Shown here: positions 48,701 to 57,141 of the stretch, in pieces
Layout of the letters: each line of letters begins with the position of its first letter
Numbering within the stretch: the stretch's first letter is position 1
Origin: Chloroflexota bacterium
GTDB taxonomy: Bacteria > Chloroflexota > Anaerolineae > Anaerolineales > Anaerolineaceae
NCBI GenBank assembly: GCA_009773005.1
Contig: WOUT01000010.1
Coordinates: forward strand, 1-64,000
DNA: 64,000 nt
Direction: 5' to 3'
Program-made: the position numbers and the translations under genes
Notes under the pieces: model-generated
Told to the model about the DNA's origin: nothing
Seen by the model: the letters and a program-made list of their open reading frames with translations, nothing else
Database searches by the model: none

Positions 48701-50031
48701 TTTTCGGGAAAGAGAGTTGGTCGCTTATCAGCAAGATCCCCTTGTTAACTGATAAAGGTGTTGCGGAATCAATTTTGAAGATCTCGCGAGATGTTACTGA
48801 TTTGATTTCAGTTCAAAATATCGCCCAACGACGTGCAGATCAATTATTAACTGCCTCAGAAATTGCTCGAGAAACAACTACTGGTTCTCTCGATATCAAT
48901 GAAACCCTAAAAAGGTTGGTTGAATTGGTAAGAACCAGATTTGGTTTTTATCATGCTTCTGTGTTTTTAGTAGATGCGATTGGAGAGTATGCTGTCTTGC
49001 GTGAATCGACCGGAGAAGCTGGAGCATTGCTCAAACAAACCGGTCACAAATTGGCAGTAGCCTCTTCATCAATTGTTGGTCAGTCCACTAGTCGAGGAGA
49101 ACCAGTGGTTGTAAATGATGTCACACAGACTGAAAACTACTACCCCAATCCTTTACTTCCAAAAACGCGGTCTGAGCTTGCAATTCCTTTGAAGATCGGT
49201 AATCAAATTTTTGGCGCACTTGATGTCCAATCAGAAAAGGAAGAAGCCTTTAACCAGGAAGACATCAACATCCTGCAAGTGTTGGCCGACCAATTAACCG
49301 TTACAATTCAAAATGCCAATCTTTACTCAAAAACTCAGCGCACACTCGAAAGGCACCGTCTGATCCACCAAATCACAACATCAGCAGGTCAAAGCGCCAC
49401 TGTAGAAGATGCTATCCGTAATGCTGTGCATACATTGAATTTGACCATGCCTGATGAAAAGATTTCATACTTAACCCCCGAAGAAAATGGAACCTTGCGT
49501 GTTAGAGCTTTTGCAGGCTATACAACTACAGATACAACTACACTTAGAGTAAAGCCAGGTACAGGAGCAATAGGAACTGCCGCGATTGACCGCACACCTC
49601 AACGAATTCATGATACTTCGTCGAGCCATGAAACCAATCCGCTGGCTGCGGATACACGCTCCATACTTGCCGTTCCAGTCGTTTATGCGAACACAATTCT
49701 TGGGGTTATCAATGTTGAAAGCACTGCAGCTGGCGCCTTCGATGAAGATGATGAGGAAGTTATCACAACTTTGGCAAACACTTTGGCGTCAATTCTCTCG
49801 AACATTAAACTTGTTGATCAAATCAGGCTCCAGGTTGAACGCCAACGTCAACTTTATGATATTACAAGTAAAATCCGCCGTTCTGTTGATATGGAAACAA
49901 TCATGCGCACATCTGTATCAGAGATTTGCAATGCCCTCAATATTCGTAAAGGCTCTATCCATTTAAAAACGATCCAGGAATCACCTTCAATTGAAGGCTT
50001 TAGTACTTCTGAAAAAGAGGTGAATAAATGA
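45721..50031 (+). CDS. Membrane sensor: Cache-HAMP-3xGAF-PAS-2xGAF, no kinase
   Basis: The 1436 residues begin with a membrane helix (about 22-44), an extracytoplasmic Cache-type sensor region (45-312) and a second helix (315-341), then HAMP (337-390) and a coiled coil (EEKVEERTKQLRAVSEI). GAF domains lie at about 405-563, 576-730 and 737-897. A PAS domain (913-1035) and two more GAFs (1060-1205 and 1229-1365) follow. The fourth GAF is the cassette shared with the next genes (RFGFYHASVFLVD). The protein ends in a 60-residue GAF-like stub. No histidine kinase, cyclase or phosphodiesterase domain is present, so it must act through partners. The stop overlaps the next start (ATGA). Confidence 0.9.
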   Translation: MSEQGTQVRSPARTTRFRGSLVRTVVIGLLLISLVPVLVIGTLTIIRTSNSLQNQTYNQLAFLSDTFSSQIEQFAAMRTKAINEINQSTSFDENLAIILDGDQNPSYNLAQRTITDNFNQYIVTPTEKIFDLVTIVDSAGTVLVSSNRSLLSKNLTDNDFIKSLYQTNQVVLSHSAGGLYPDKLVLITTKINKNVAGSPAVTIIGFTSSALPSSFLNSSQLFFTKANAYYFGADQSLVSLDPKTNSAIIEDVGAEYKTTLEGYINQSGSGKDFQYLNKNGAQVLSYIRTLPSVESSLILEVAQSEVLSQIQSQLPFTFLILIVLILLSGIVVFLGARSIVIPLVALANNAQSFTGGDWSFRAKVNRKDEIGLLAYSFNLMVDQLTGFYRSLEEKVEERTKQLRAVSEIGQVAGSAPNQLEIFKLASQLINEKFNFTYNAIYQVDDISKTAILTANYANSDNPLPEKNLKLPLNAESLIGWTASTKLPRLTDNISTDSDLTNKKGVFSSTRSALAVPILLDQQVVGIIDLQSDSEKAFDNESITVFTTLANQLSTSLKNIQAYESAQVDLKENIALYKSSRQITNAQTVEEVNNYITGLFSQTSFVSIFFSVEHDQIRLMNITDPKGTQLDLTLRGLEIPFAKGLLRLPDEGVVVLDDLKAESDYGNLAVFYERRGCQSVALLPVFFGDDLSYILAIGSRDLEPLSLLQMQPYGNLTNVIGKTLERINLLSLLNRRVNELTALSAIGQSAAKSIDLEEFFLRLHNQIRYSIGETIGVSVAVNDAENQKIDIPYYFDYDQVEISPYPYSDDLVSQVITKQGAILHDDASASGLYTIESPQKKLIAKSLLGIPLVISNKVLGALMLFDTTTANRFSEDDLDLLKTLAPQIAASIQNAELISSQQQALLAFEQERFLLNSLLKNIPDQIAFKNNNGEYIRVSNSVASALNINNPDALIGKVEETLLPQDPNNPYISKDLDVIETGLPIIGNIEKSTDLFGKESWSLISKIPLLTDKGVAESILKISRDVTDLISVQNIAQRRADQLLTASEIARETTTGSLDINETLKRLVELVRTRFGFYHASVFLVDAIGEYAVLRESTGEAGALLKQTGHKLAVASSSIVGQSTSRGEPVVVNDVTQTENYYPNPLLPKTRSELAIPLKIGNQIFGALDVQSEKEEAFNQEDINILQVLADQLTVTIQNANLYSKTQRTLERHRLIHQITTSAGQSATVEDAIRNAVHTLNLTMPDEKISYLTPEENGTLRVRAFAGYTTTDTTTLRVKPGTGAIGTAAIDRTPQRIHDTSSSHETNPLAADTRSILAVPVVYANTILGVINVESTAAGAFDEDDEEVITTLANTLASILSNIKLVDQIRLQVERQRQLYDITSKIRRSVDMETIMRTSVSEICNALNIRKGSIHLKTIQESPSIEGFSTSEKEVNK

Positions 50032-51689
50032 ACTATTTCCGTTCATTAATTCCAACTAGTCATTCCACCTATTTGAATTCTCCTGATGTGCTCAAAATCT
50101 GGCAGGAAAAAATTCTTCAATCGATGCTAATAATTGGTTCATTGTTTGGCATCATCCTTAGCATATATGCAATTGCTCCGGCAATCTCAAGCCACAATTG
50201 GACATTCTTTTTTGGCAGTCTCATATTAGCCATCGTTTCGACCTCTCTCTTTCTACTGCGTAAGATTTCGTATTGGTTTCGTTCGACTGTTGCATTAATC
50301 GCTGTTTACCTTTTTGCTAATGTCGTCTTTTTCCGTAGTGGATGGGGAGGGCTTTCTTTATTCTTGCTGTTGGGTTTTTCATTTCTCAGCACAACTTTCC
50401 TCTTCAAGCGACCCACCAGAATTGGGATCGGGATCAGTATCGTTACGCTGCTTTTTTGGGTTATCTTGCGCTATACTAATATTGTCCCCACGATTGGAAC
50501 TTCCGCTTCACCCTACAATATTATTATTGACGTGTTATTAACTTTTCTGGTTGGTACAGCTGGAAATCTGGCCATTGATTCCCTAAGGTCGATGTTTCTC
50601 GAAGAACATGCTAAGACAGAAAATACCAAAACAGAAATATTTATTCTTGAAGAAAAACTTTCTCTTCAAAAAGTAGACCTGGAAAAACGTCTATACCAAT
50701 TAAGAACCGCTGCTGAAATTTCACAAACAGTCTCCTCAATTCTTGATCCCCAGTTCTTAATTCAACAAGTGGCTGAATTTCTTCGAAATCGCTTTTCACT
50801 TTATTATGTCGGAATTTTTTTGATTGATGAGTCAAGAGAATATGCTGTTTTGCGTTATGGAACCGGTGAAGCTGGCCGCCAAATGCTTGCTTCAAAACAC
50901 AGGCTCGCTGTTGGTGGTTACTCGATGATCGGTTGGGCTACCCAGACAAGGAAATCGCGTATCGCTCTTGACACTGGTGTAGAAGCCGTTCGTTTCGATA
51001 ACCCCTTATTGCCACAGACCCGGTCAGAGCTTGCTCTTCCGATTATCAGTGGTATTGATATCCTCGGCGCTATGAGTATTCAATCTGAAAACTCGAATGC
51101 TTTTGATGAAAATGACATTATGGTTTTACAAGGTATAGCCGATAGTCTCGCTGTAGCATTGGAGAACGCAAACTCCTTCCAAAAAACACAAAAAGCGATT
51201 GAAGATATACGCGTTCTTAACAGAGCTTACGTACAACAAGCCTGGTGGGATACCCTCGATTTGAACAAAGAGCTTAAATTCGATTTTGAGAATCCACTTG
51301 TTACCCGTCAAGAAGGGGCAAGTAAATCAATTCAAGTGCCTCTAATACTCCGCGACGAGGTAATCGGAAGTATTAATTTGGAAATTGAAGGATCCGATAT
51401 CCCTCAAGACCAATATGAATTTTTACAGACAGTTTCTGCACAAACCTCTATCGCTTTGGAAAATGCCCGTCTGCTCGAAGAAACACAACTCGCGGCAATT
51501 CAAGAGCAGAAATTAAACGAACTAACCTCGCAGTTCTCAAGAGCCCTGACAATTGAGGATATTCTTAAAACAGCAGTTTTGGAATTCGGTAAGCTGCACT
51601 CTGTTAGCGAGGCAACAATTACCCTTCTTCCACCGGAAGAATATATTTCACCAGGTATAAAATCTATTTCCGGAAAGGAGGAATCATGA
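50028..51689 (+). CDS. Membrane GAF sensor, no kinase (553 aa)
   Basis: About six N-terminal membrane helices (25-185) with very short loops form a possible sensor or anchor. A coiled coil (190-225) leads to the shared GAF cassette (229-387, RFSLYYVGIFLIDESREYAV), a shorter second GAF-like unit (391-484) and a C-terminal stub. There is no catalytic domain. It overlaps both neighbours by four bases. It is closely parallel in design to the next gene, suggesting tandem duplication. Confidence 0.88.
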   Translation: MNYFRSLIPTSHSTYLNSPDVLKIWQEKILQSMLIIGSLFGIILSIYAIAPAISSHNWTFFFGSLILAIVSTSLFLLRKISYWFRSTVALIAVYLFANVVFFRSGWGGLSLFLLLGFSFLSTTFLFKRPTRIGIGISIVTLLFWVILRYTNIVPTIGTSASPYNIIIDVLLTFLVGTAGNLAIDSLRSMFLEEHAKTENTKTEIFILEEKLSLQKVDLEKRLYQLRTAAEISQTVSSILDPQFLIQQVAEFLRNRFSLYYVGIFLIDESREYAVLRYGTGEAGRQMLASKHRLAVGGYSMIGWATQTRKSRIALDTGVEAVRFDNPLLPQTRSELALPIISGIDILGAMSIQSENSNAFDENDIMVLQGIADSLAVALENANSFQKTQKAIEDIRVLNRAYVQQAWWDTLDLNKELKFDFENPLVTRQEGASKSIQVPLILRDEVIGSINLEIEGSDIPQDQYEFLQTVSAQTSIALENARLLEETQLAAIQEQKLNELTSQFSRALTIEDILKTAVLEFGKLHSVSEATITLLPPEEYISPGIKSISGKEES

Positions 51690-53410
51690 TTCCAAATTTT
51701 CTATCCCGACCTGATTCTAATTCATTGAGTAAACAATTTCTCCAGGATGAAGAAAACTTCCGTTCAACTCTATTGCAAAACTATTTAAATGGAAGTCTGA
51801 TCCTCGGAACGATTGTCTTTTTTATAAACCTTTATTTTTCCATTCAGAACAAAAACGTTCTCTTTTCTGCGGTAATTTTGATCTTGTTTGGTATTTTATT
51901 CATGGATACATTTATGCAGTCATGGTCCCAAACCTTAAGAATTCTGTTACTTGTATTCGTGATTTTTTCCACCGGAGTCTTAGGTCTTGTCATCACTGGA
52001 TTAAATGCCAATGCAGTCCTCTTCTTTTTCTTGGCTGTCTTGCTCATCGGAGTATTAATTACTGGAAACTGGTGGGCGATTGGCTTATTGATTTCCGGAA
52101 TCAGTGTATCTCTAATCGGAGTTCTTATCCAGTTAGGCATCATACGTCAAGGGGTCTTTCAAACAGAAAATAATTCTTTATTAAACTGGCTTTCAATTCT
52201 CACTACCTTACTTTTTTTGATATTCGTGGTCATAGCTCCCATTAACCAGTACCTCATAAAAGTAAGGAATAAAATTATTGAGATTAAAAGCAACGATTAT
52301 GCGATCACTTCTGATAATAAAACATTGGTCGGTAAAGTAACATCTCTTGAAACCGAAATTGATAGAAGGCGTTCAAGAATGATTGCAGCGCGTCAAATTG
52401 CGCGGGAAATATCTCAACAAGATTCAATTGATAAGTTATTGTCCGATGCTTCCGAATTAATCAGATCTCAGTTAGGTTTTTATCATGCCGGCATATTTCT
52501 TGTGGACGAAAAAAAAGAGTATGCTGTTTTAAAAGCAGCGACCGGTTCAGCCGGAAAGATAATGTTGGATCAAAACCATCAATTGCGTATCCGGGATGAA
52601 GGTATAGTTGGATACGTCATCGCTAAAGGGGAACCTCGCATAGCCCTTGATGTTGGCGAAGATAATGTTCATTATAACAATCCTGTTCTACCGGAAACCC
52701 GATCCGAAATGGCAGTTCCTCTGCGTGTCGGACGCAATGTCTTGGGCGCCTTGGATGTTCAGTCTGAGCAGGAGAATGCGTTTACAGTTGAGGATATTGA
52801 GATCCTGCAAACAATAGCGGATCAATTAGCTACAGTTATAGACAAAACATCACAGATTTCTGCATTAAAACAACATGTTTCAGAACTTGAGCAGGGTTAT
52901 GGGTTGTTTACAAGAGGTGTTTGGAGAACTCACCTGAAAGGATCAAAGAAGACTCTAAAATTTGCCTACCGGGACAACAACCTGAGTACAAATGTACAAC
53001 CAAATGAGTTTGAAAATGAAGTATTACAAAACGGGAGGTCCGTCCTGCAAGAATTAACCCAAGATGGTACTCAATCCCCGGAAACGGTACTATCGGTCCC
53101 GGTTAAATTACGGGACCAAGTTCTGGGAGTAATAAACATTCGGTATCAAGGTAATAAAGTACCGTCAAGTATGATTTCTCTAATCGAGACTGCTACTGGC
53201 CGTTTAGCTGTCGCCCTCGAGAACGCCCGTTTACTTGAAGAGATTCAAGATCGCGCCGAAAGAGAACATACTGTTGGTGAAATTTCTTCAAAGGTCAGAG
53301 CTGCCCAAGACATCGATTCAATCCTTAAAACTGCTGTTTCAGAATTAGGTAAAACGCTAGGTATTGACGAAGTAAGTATCCAACTAAAAACTGCGACTGT
53401 CGAAAAATAA
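51686..53410 (+). CDS. Membrane GAF sensor, no kinase (574 aa)
   Basis: The same plan as the preceding gene: about six N-terminal membrane helices (30-190), a linker with a short coiled coil, the shared GAF cassette (236-388, LGFYHAGIFLVDEKKEYAV), a second GAF-like unit (398-521) and the C-terminal stub (EISSKVRAAQDIDSILKTAV). It has diverged strongly from its neighbour in the membrane part but little in the GAF cassette. No catalytic domain. Confidence 0.88.
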   Translation: MIPNFLSRPDSNSLSKQFLQDEENFRSTLLQNYLNGSLILGTIVFFINLYFSIQNKNVLFSAVILILFGILFMDTFMQSWSQTLRILLLVFVIFSTGVLGLVITGLNANAVLFFFLAVLLIGVLITGNWWAIGLLISGISVSLIGVLIQLGIIRQGVFQTENNSLLNWLSILTTLLFLIFVVIAPINQYLIKVRNKIIEIKSNDYAITSDNKTLVGKVTSLETEIDRRRSRMIAARQIAREISQQDSIDKLLSDASELIRSQLGFYHAGIFLVDEKKEYAVLKAATGSAGKIMLDQNHQLRIRDEGIVGYVIAKGEPRIALDVGEDNVHYNNPVLPETRSEMAVPLRVGRNVLGALDVQSEQENAFTVEDIEILQTIADQLATVIDKTSQISALKQHVSELEQGYGLFTRGVWRTHLKGSKKTLKFAYRDNNLSTNVQPNEFENEVLQNGRSVLQELTQDGTQSPETVLSVPVKLRDQVLGVINIRYQGNKVPSSMISLIETATGRLAVALENARLLEEIQDRAEREHTVGEISSKVRAAQDIDSILKTAVSELGKTLGIDEVSIQLKTATVEK

Positions 53411-53432
53411 CAGCATTTATGCTGGAGGAAGA

Positions 53433-56369
53433 ATGTCACTTCGTAATAAGTTTTCATTAAAATTTAAATCAGGCACCTCGTTATTAAGAGGCCAATTAAA
53501 TCCAAGAAGCTCATTATATGGTTCTATTGGATTTGCTGGACTATTTACGATAATCTTCCTGGCAACAGCGCTATTCCGAGGTGAATACCAGTTCTTCCTC
53601 CTAGCAGGCAGTTTTATGCTTGCCTTTCTTTTGGGAATTTTTACAGTCAGCAAGATTTGGGAAACATCAGAATCGTTAAAGCTACTAATTTTTATAGTAG
53701 CACTTGAAATTTCGATCGCTTTGTTTTCCGGTATATTTCCTTCTGTTTCCGGGTTACCGTACTCGGTGATCGCAATTTCAATTGCATTTCTATTGGCAGC
53801 GGTTGTTGTCAAAAGCGCCATTAGCGATTGGATTATTTTCCTTGGTCTTTTTGGTGCAATAGGCTCTGTATTATTGAGTGTTCTTGCTCCATTTATTCAG
53901 ACCCAGTCTCCGCAAATTAGCATTCTTGTTATCGCTTTAGCAATAATTCTTGCATTTTCACTACTCTTCTTGATGATATGGGGAAGAATTGTAGCAACAT
54001 TGCAAGTTAAATTGATTTTTGGTTCCCTGGCGCTAACACTTATACCACTGATTGCATTATCAATTATTAATAACCAATTCTTGCGGACGTCCATTCAGGA
54101 ACAATCCAACCAATCGCTGAAAGTCGCAGTTGATCAAACCGTAGCCCATGTCGATGGGTTTTTCAATACTAATCTTGAATCAATCTCGGATGAAGCGTCC
54201 TTGCCTGTCATTTTAGATTATTTGAGCCTGGATCCGAATCTACGGTCAGGTAGCCCAGAGGAAGCAGAACTCAAGGCCACCTTTCTTTCCCTTCAAACAA
54301 AAGAAAAGGTGTATTTACCATCTTATGCTCTCTTAAATTTGCTTGGCGCAAACGTTATTGATACTGACACAAGCAATATTGGAAAATCAGAACGGTTTAC
54401 TAGTTATTTTCGGACTGCAGCGACCACAAAAGCAAAATTCGTCTCGCCGGTCGAATTTGTACCTGATTCGCGCGAGGCTTATATTTATTTTATCAACCCG
54501 ATTTTTGATGTTAACAAACAAACGATTGGTTTCTTGCGAGTACGTTATGATGCGCGTGTCCTTCAATCCCTGATCCAGTTAACTGTTGGTTTGATCGGAA
54601 CGCGGTCTTACCCGTTGATTATTGATGATAATGGCTTGCGATTGGCAGACGGTCTTTCACCTAATCATGTTTTTCGGTCTGTAACGCCTTTTTCCACCGA
54701 AAAATATAAATTACTAGTAGAAAATCGTCGAGTAGCAACTTATCTTCCTCAGTCTATGATTACAATTGAACAGATTGATTTTGCGAACGCTGCGTTAAAT
54801 AAGTACGTTTCTGATTATTTCACAACCACGACGACTCTAAACCAATCTGAAATCCAGCAATCTGGAATTATTGCACCACTTAAATATCAACCATGGAGGG
54901 TAATTTTTATTCAGGAACAAACCGCACTGTTAATTGCGCTTCAAAACCAAAACCGGTTATCAACGATCATTTCAACAATTATCGCTGGTATCGTTAGCAT
55001 CTTTATTACGTTAGTAGCAAACCTGTTTACTCGACCAATTTTACAATTAACCGAAACAGCTGAGAAAATTTCTGCAGGGGATTTTTCCCTTCAAGCAAAA
55101 GTTACTTCGACAGATGAGATCGGTATTCTTGGAAATGCATTCAACTCTATGACTAGGCAACTGAAAGAATTTATTGATTCGTTGGAAAATCGCGTCCAGG
55201 AAAGAACCCAACAGTTGGCCCAACAAAATGAAGCCCTTTTATTTCGATCACGCCAACTACAGACCGTTTCAGATGTGGCTCGAGGTATCGTTTCAACTCG
55301 TGATTTTGAATCTCTACTAACTACAGTTACTACCTTGATCAGTGAACGGTTCGACTTTTATCATGTTGGAATCTTTCTAATTGATGATACTGGTGAGTAT
55401 GCAGTCTTGCGTGCAGCAAATTCAGCCGGCGGAAGAAAAATGCTGGCAAGGCAGCATAAGCTTCAGGTTGGTCAAGTCGGTATTGTTGGATATGCAACCG
55501 GAACTGGTGACCCACGTATCTCAACAGATGTTGGACAAGATGCAGTTTTCTTCAACAACCCCGACCTGCCTGAAACGAAGTCCGAAATGGCATTACCGCT
55601 CAAAGTTGAAAACCGCATCATCGGTGCGCTTGATGTTCAATCCACGCAATCCAATGCCTTTTCACAAGAAGATATTGAATTATTTACAACGCTTTCAGAT
55701 CAGATCGCGATCGCGATCAACAACAACCAACTCTACGCAGAAACTTCGAGAGCTTTGGAAGAATCTGAAAAAGTCCATAGACAGTATTTAAATCAGGAAT
55801 GGACAAAACAAACCGTTGATATTAGCAATAAAAGTTACAAATTCACGCCAGATGGTCTTATACCGCTTACTGAAGACCTGCCTGAAATACACATGGTTCT
55901 TGATTCGGCACGACCGATTGTGAGAACACAAAAATCCGATGATAAATCCGCAACCACTACGTCGATTCTTGCAGTCCCCATTTTACTTAGGGGTGAATCA
56001 ATTGGAGTAATCCACCTTCAAGAGACCGAAAAGTCTGATTATGTTTGGAGTCAAAATGAACTTACAACGGTTCAGGCAGTTGCCGACCAGGTTGCATTAA
56101 CTCTTGAAAATGCCCGTTTATTTGAACAGACAATCAGGCGTGCTGACCGTGAAAGAAAAGTTTTGGAAATCACCAGTAAGATCCGTTCAACAAATGACCC
56201 ACAACAAATGCTTCAAATCACGCTCGAAGAGTTGCGCAGAAATTTAGGCGCAACAAAAGCCCAAATTGTGCTCAATGTGGCAGAACAAACACCTTCATCC
56301 TATGAATTTTCTCCACCATCTGAATCTTCCGGAAATGAAAAGTCCGCAGACCCTTCGATTGACTCATGA
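53433..56369 (+). CDS. Membrane sensor: multi-TM, Cache-like, HAMP, GAF; no kinase
   Basis: The 978 residues begin with about seven membrane helices (1-215), followed by a Cache-type extracytoplasmic region (about 220-500), a further helix (510-532), HAMP (532-585) and a coiled coil (ENRVQERTQQLAQQNEALL). The shared GAF cassette (612-769, RFDFYHVGIFLIDDTGEYAV), a second GAF-like unit (776-896) and the C-terminal stub follow. It combines the membrane block of the two previous genes with the Cache-HAMP block of the first one. No catalytic domain. Confidence 0.88.
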   Translation: MSLRNKFSLKFKSGTSLLRGQLNPRSSLYGSIGFAGLFTIIFLATALFRGEYQFFLLAGSFMLAFLLGIFTVSKIWETSESLKLLIFIVALEISIALFSGIFPSVSGLPYSVIAISIAFLLAAVVVKSAISDWIIFLGLFGAIGSVLLSVLAPFIQTQSPQISILVIALAIILAFSLLFLMIWGRIVATLQVKLIFGSLALTLIPLIALSIINNQFLRTSIQEQSNQSLKVAVDQTVAHVDGFFNTNLESISDEASLPVILDYLSLDPNLRSGSPEEAELKATFLSLQTKEKVYLPSYALLNLLGANVIDTDTSNIGKSERFTSYFRTAATTKAKFVSPVEFVPDSREAYIYFINPIFDVNKQTIGFLRVRYDARVLQSLIQLTVGLIGTRSYPLIIDDNGLRLADGLSPNHVFRSVTPFSTEKYKLLVENRRVATYLPQSMITIEQIDFANAALNKYVSDYFTTTTTLNQSEIQQSGIIAPLKYQPWRVIFIQEQTALLIALQNQNRLSTIISTIIAGIVSIFITLVANLFTRPILQLTETAEKISAGDFSLQAKVTSTDEIGILGNAFNSMTRQLKEFIDSLENRVQERTQQLAQQNEALLFRSRQLQTVSDVARGIVSTRDFESLLTTVTTLISERFDFYHVGIFLIDDTGEYAVLRAANSAGGRKMLARQHKLQVGQVGIVGYATGTGDPRISTDVGQDAVFFNNPDLPETKSEMALPLKVENRIIGALDVQSTQSNAFSQEDIELFTTLSDQIAIAINNNQLYAETSRALEESEKVHRQYLNQEWTKQTVDISNKSYKFTPDGLIPLTEDLPEIHMVLDSARPIVRTQKSDDKSATTTSILAVPILLRGESIGVIHLQETEKSDYVWSQNELTTVQAVADQVALTLENARLFEQTIRRADRERKVLEITSKIRSTNDPQQMLQITLEELRRNLGATKAQIVLNVAEQTPSSYEFSPPSESSGNEKSADPSIDS

Positions 56370-56376
56370 GGACATT

Positions 56377-57141
56377 ATGACCTGGATCGTATCGATAGCA
56401 AATGAAAAAGGTGGCGTCGCAAAAACAACTACGACACTCTCATTGAGCGGAGCGCTTGTCGAACTTGGTTATCATGTCCTTGTGATCGATCTGGACCCAC
56501 AAGCTAATCTATCACTTTCACTTGGGTGTGAACCAAACACGAGTTACCGGTCATTAATCAATTTATTTATGGAAAACACACCGATAAGCGAAGCGATAAA
56601 AAACACAGATATTGACCACCTTTTCTTGTTGCCATCAAATACCGAGATTGGGCTTGCAGAGAGAATTCTTCCTGCCCGCTCTGGTTACGAAATGTTCCTG
56701 AAAAACCTATTGTCAACGATCGACAGACAATTTGATTTCGTACTGATCGACTGCCCGCCATTTCTTGGAGCAATCACACTTAATGCAATAATGGCTTCTG
56801 ACTTATTGATCCTTCCAACACAGGCAGAATACTATTCTGTATTTGCGCTCAGAAATATGATGAGTTTGATTAGACAAGTAAGGAGCAAGGGCAACGCAAG
56901 TCTACGGTACCGCTTGTTGATCACAATGTTCGATAAAAGGAATGGCATCCACCGTACACTTTCGGCACACCTGCGCAATACATTTGCTCAAGGTGTACTG
57001 GATTCTGTGATTGAAGTTGATACTCGATTACGAGAAAGTCCTATCGCTGGACTTCCAATCATTTATCACGCTTCAAAAAGCCGTGCAGCCATGCAATACA
57101 GATTCCTGGCTCAGGAGATTATTAGCTATGTCAAAGAATAA
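56377..57141 (+). CDS. ParA/Soj-like ATPase
   Basis: The protein is 254 residues from ATG 56377 (GAGGAC upstream). It has the deviant Walker A SIANEKGGVAKTTTTLSL, LVIDLDPQANLSLSLG, and DFVLIDCPPFLGAITLNA. It resembles chromosome- and plasmid-type ParA, but no ParB or parS-like partner is nearby. It is embedded between a sensor gene and the hybrid kinase. In other bacteria, ParA homologues inside chemosensory operons place signalling arrays in the cell, and a similar role is the simplest inference here. The reading frame opens earlier, but that part overlaps the previous gene. Confidence 0.9.
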   Translation: MTWIVSIANEKGGVAKTTTTLSLSGALVELGYHVLVIDLDPQANLSLSLGCEPNTSYRSLINLFMENTPISEAIKNTDIDHLFLLPSNTEIGLAERILPARSGYEMFLKNLLSTIDRQFDFVLIDCPPFLGAITLNAIMASDLLILPTQAEYYSVFALRNMMSLIRQVRSKGNASLRYRLLITMFDKRNGIHRTLSAHLRNTFAQGVLDSVIEVDTRLRESPIAGLPIIYHASKSRAAMQYRFLAQEIISYVKE

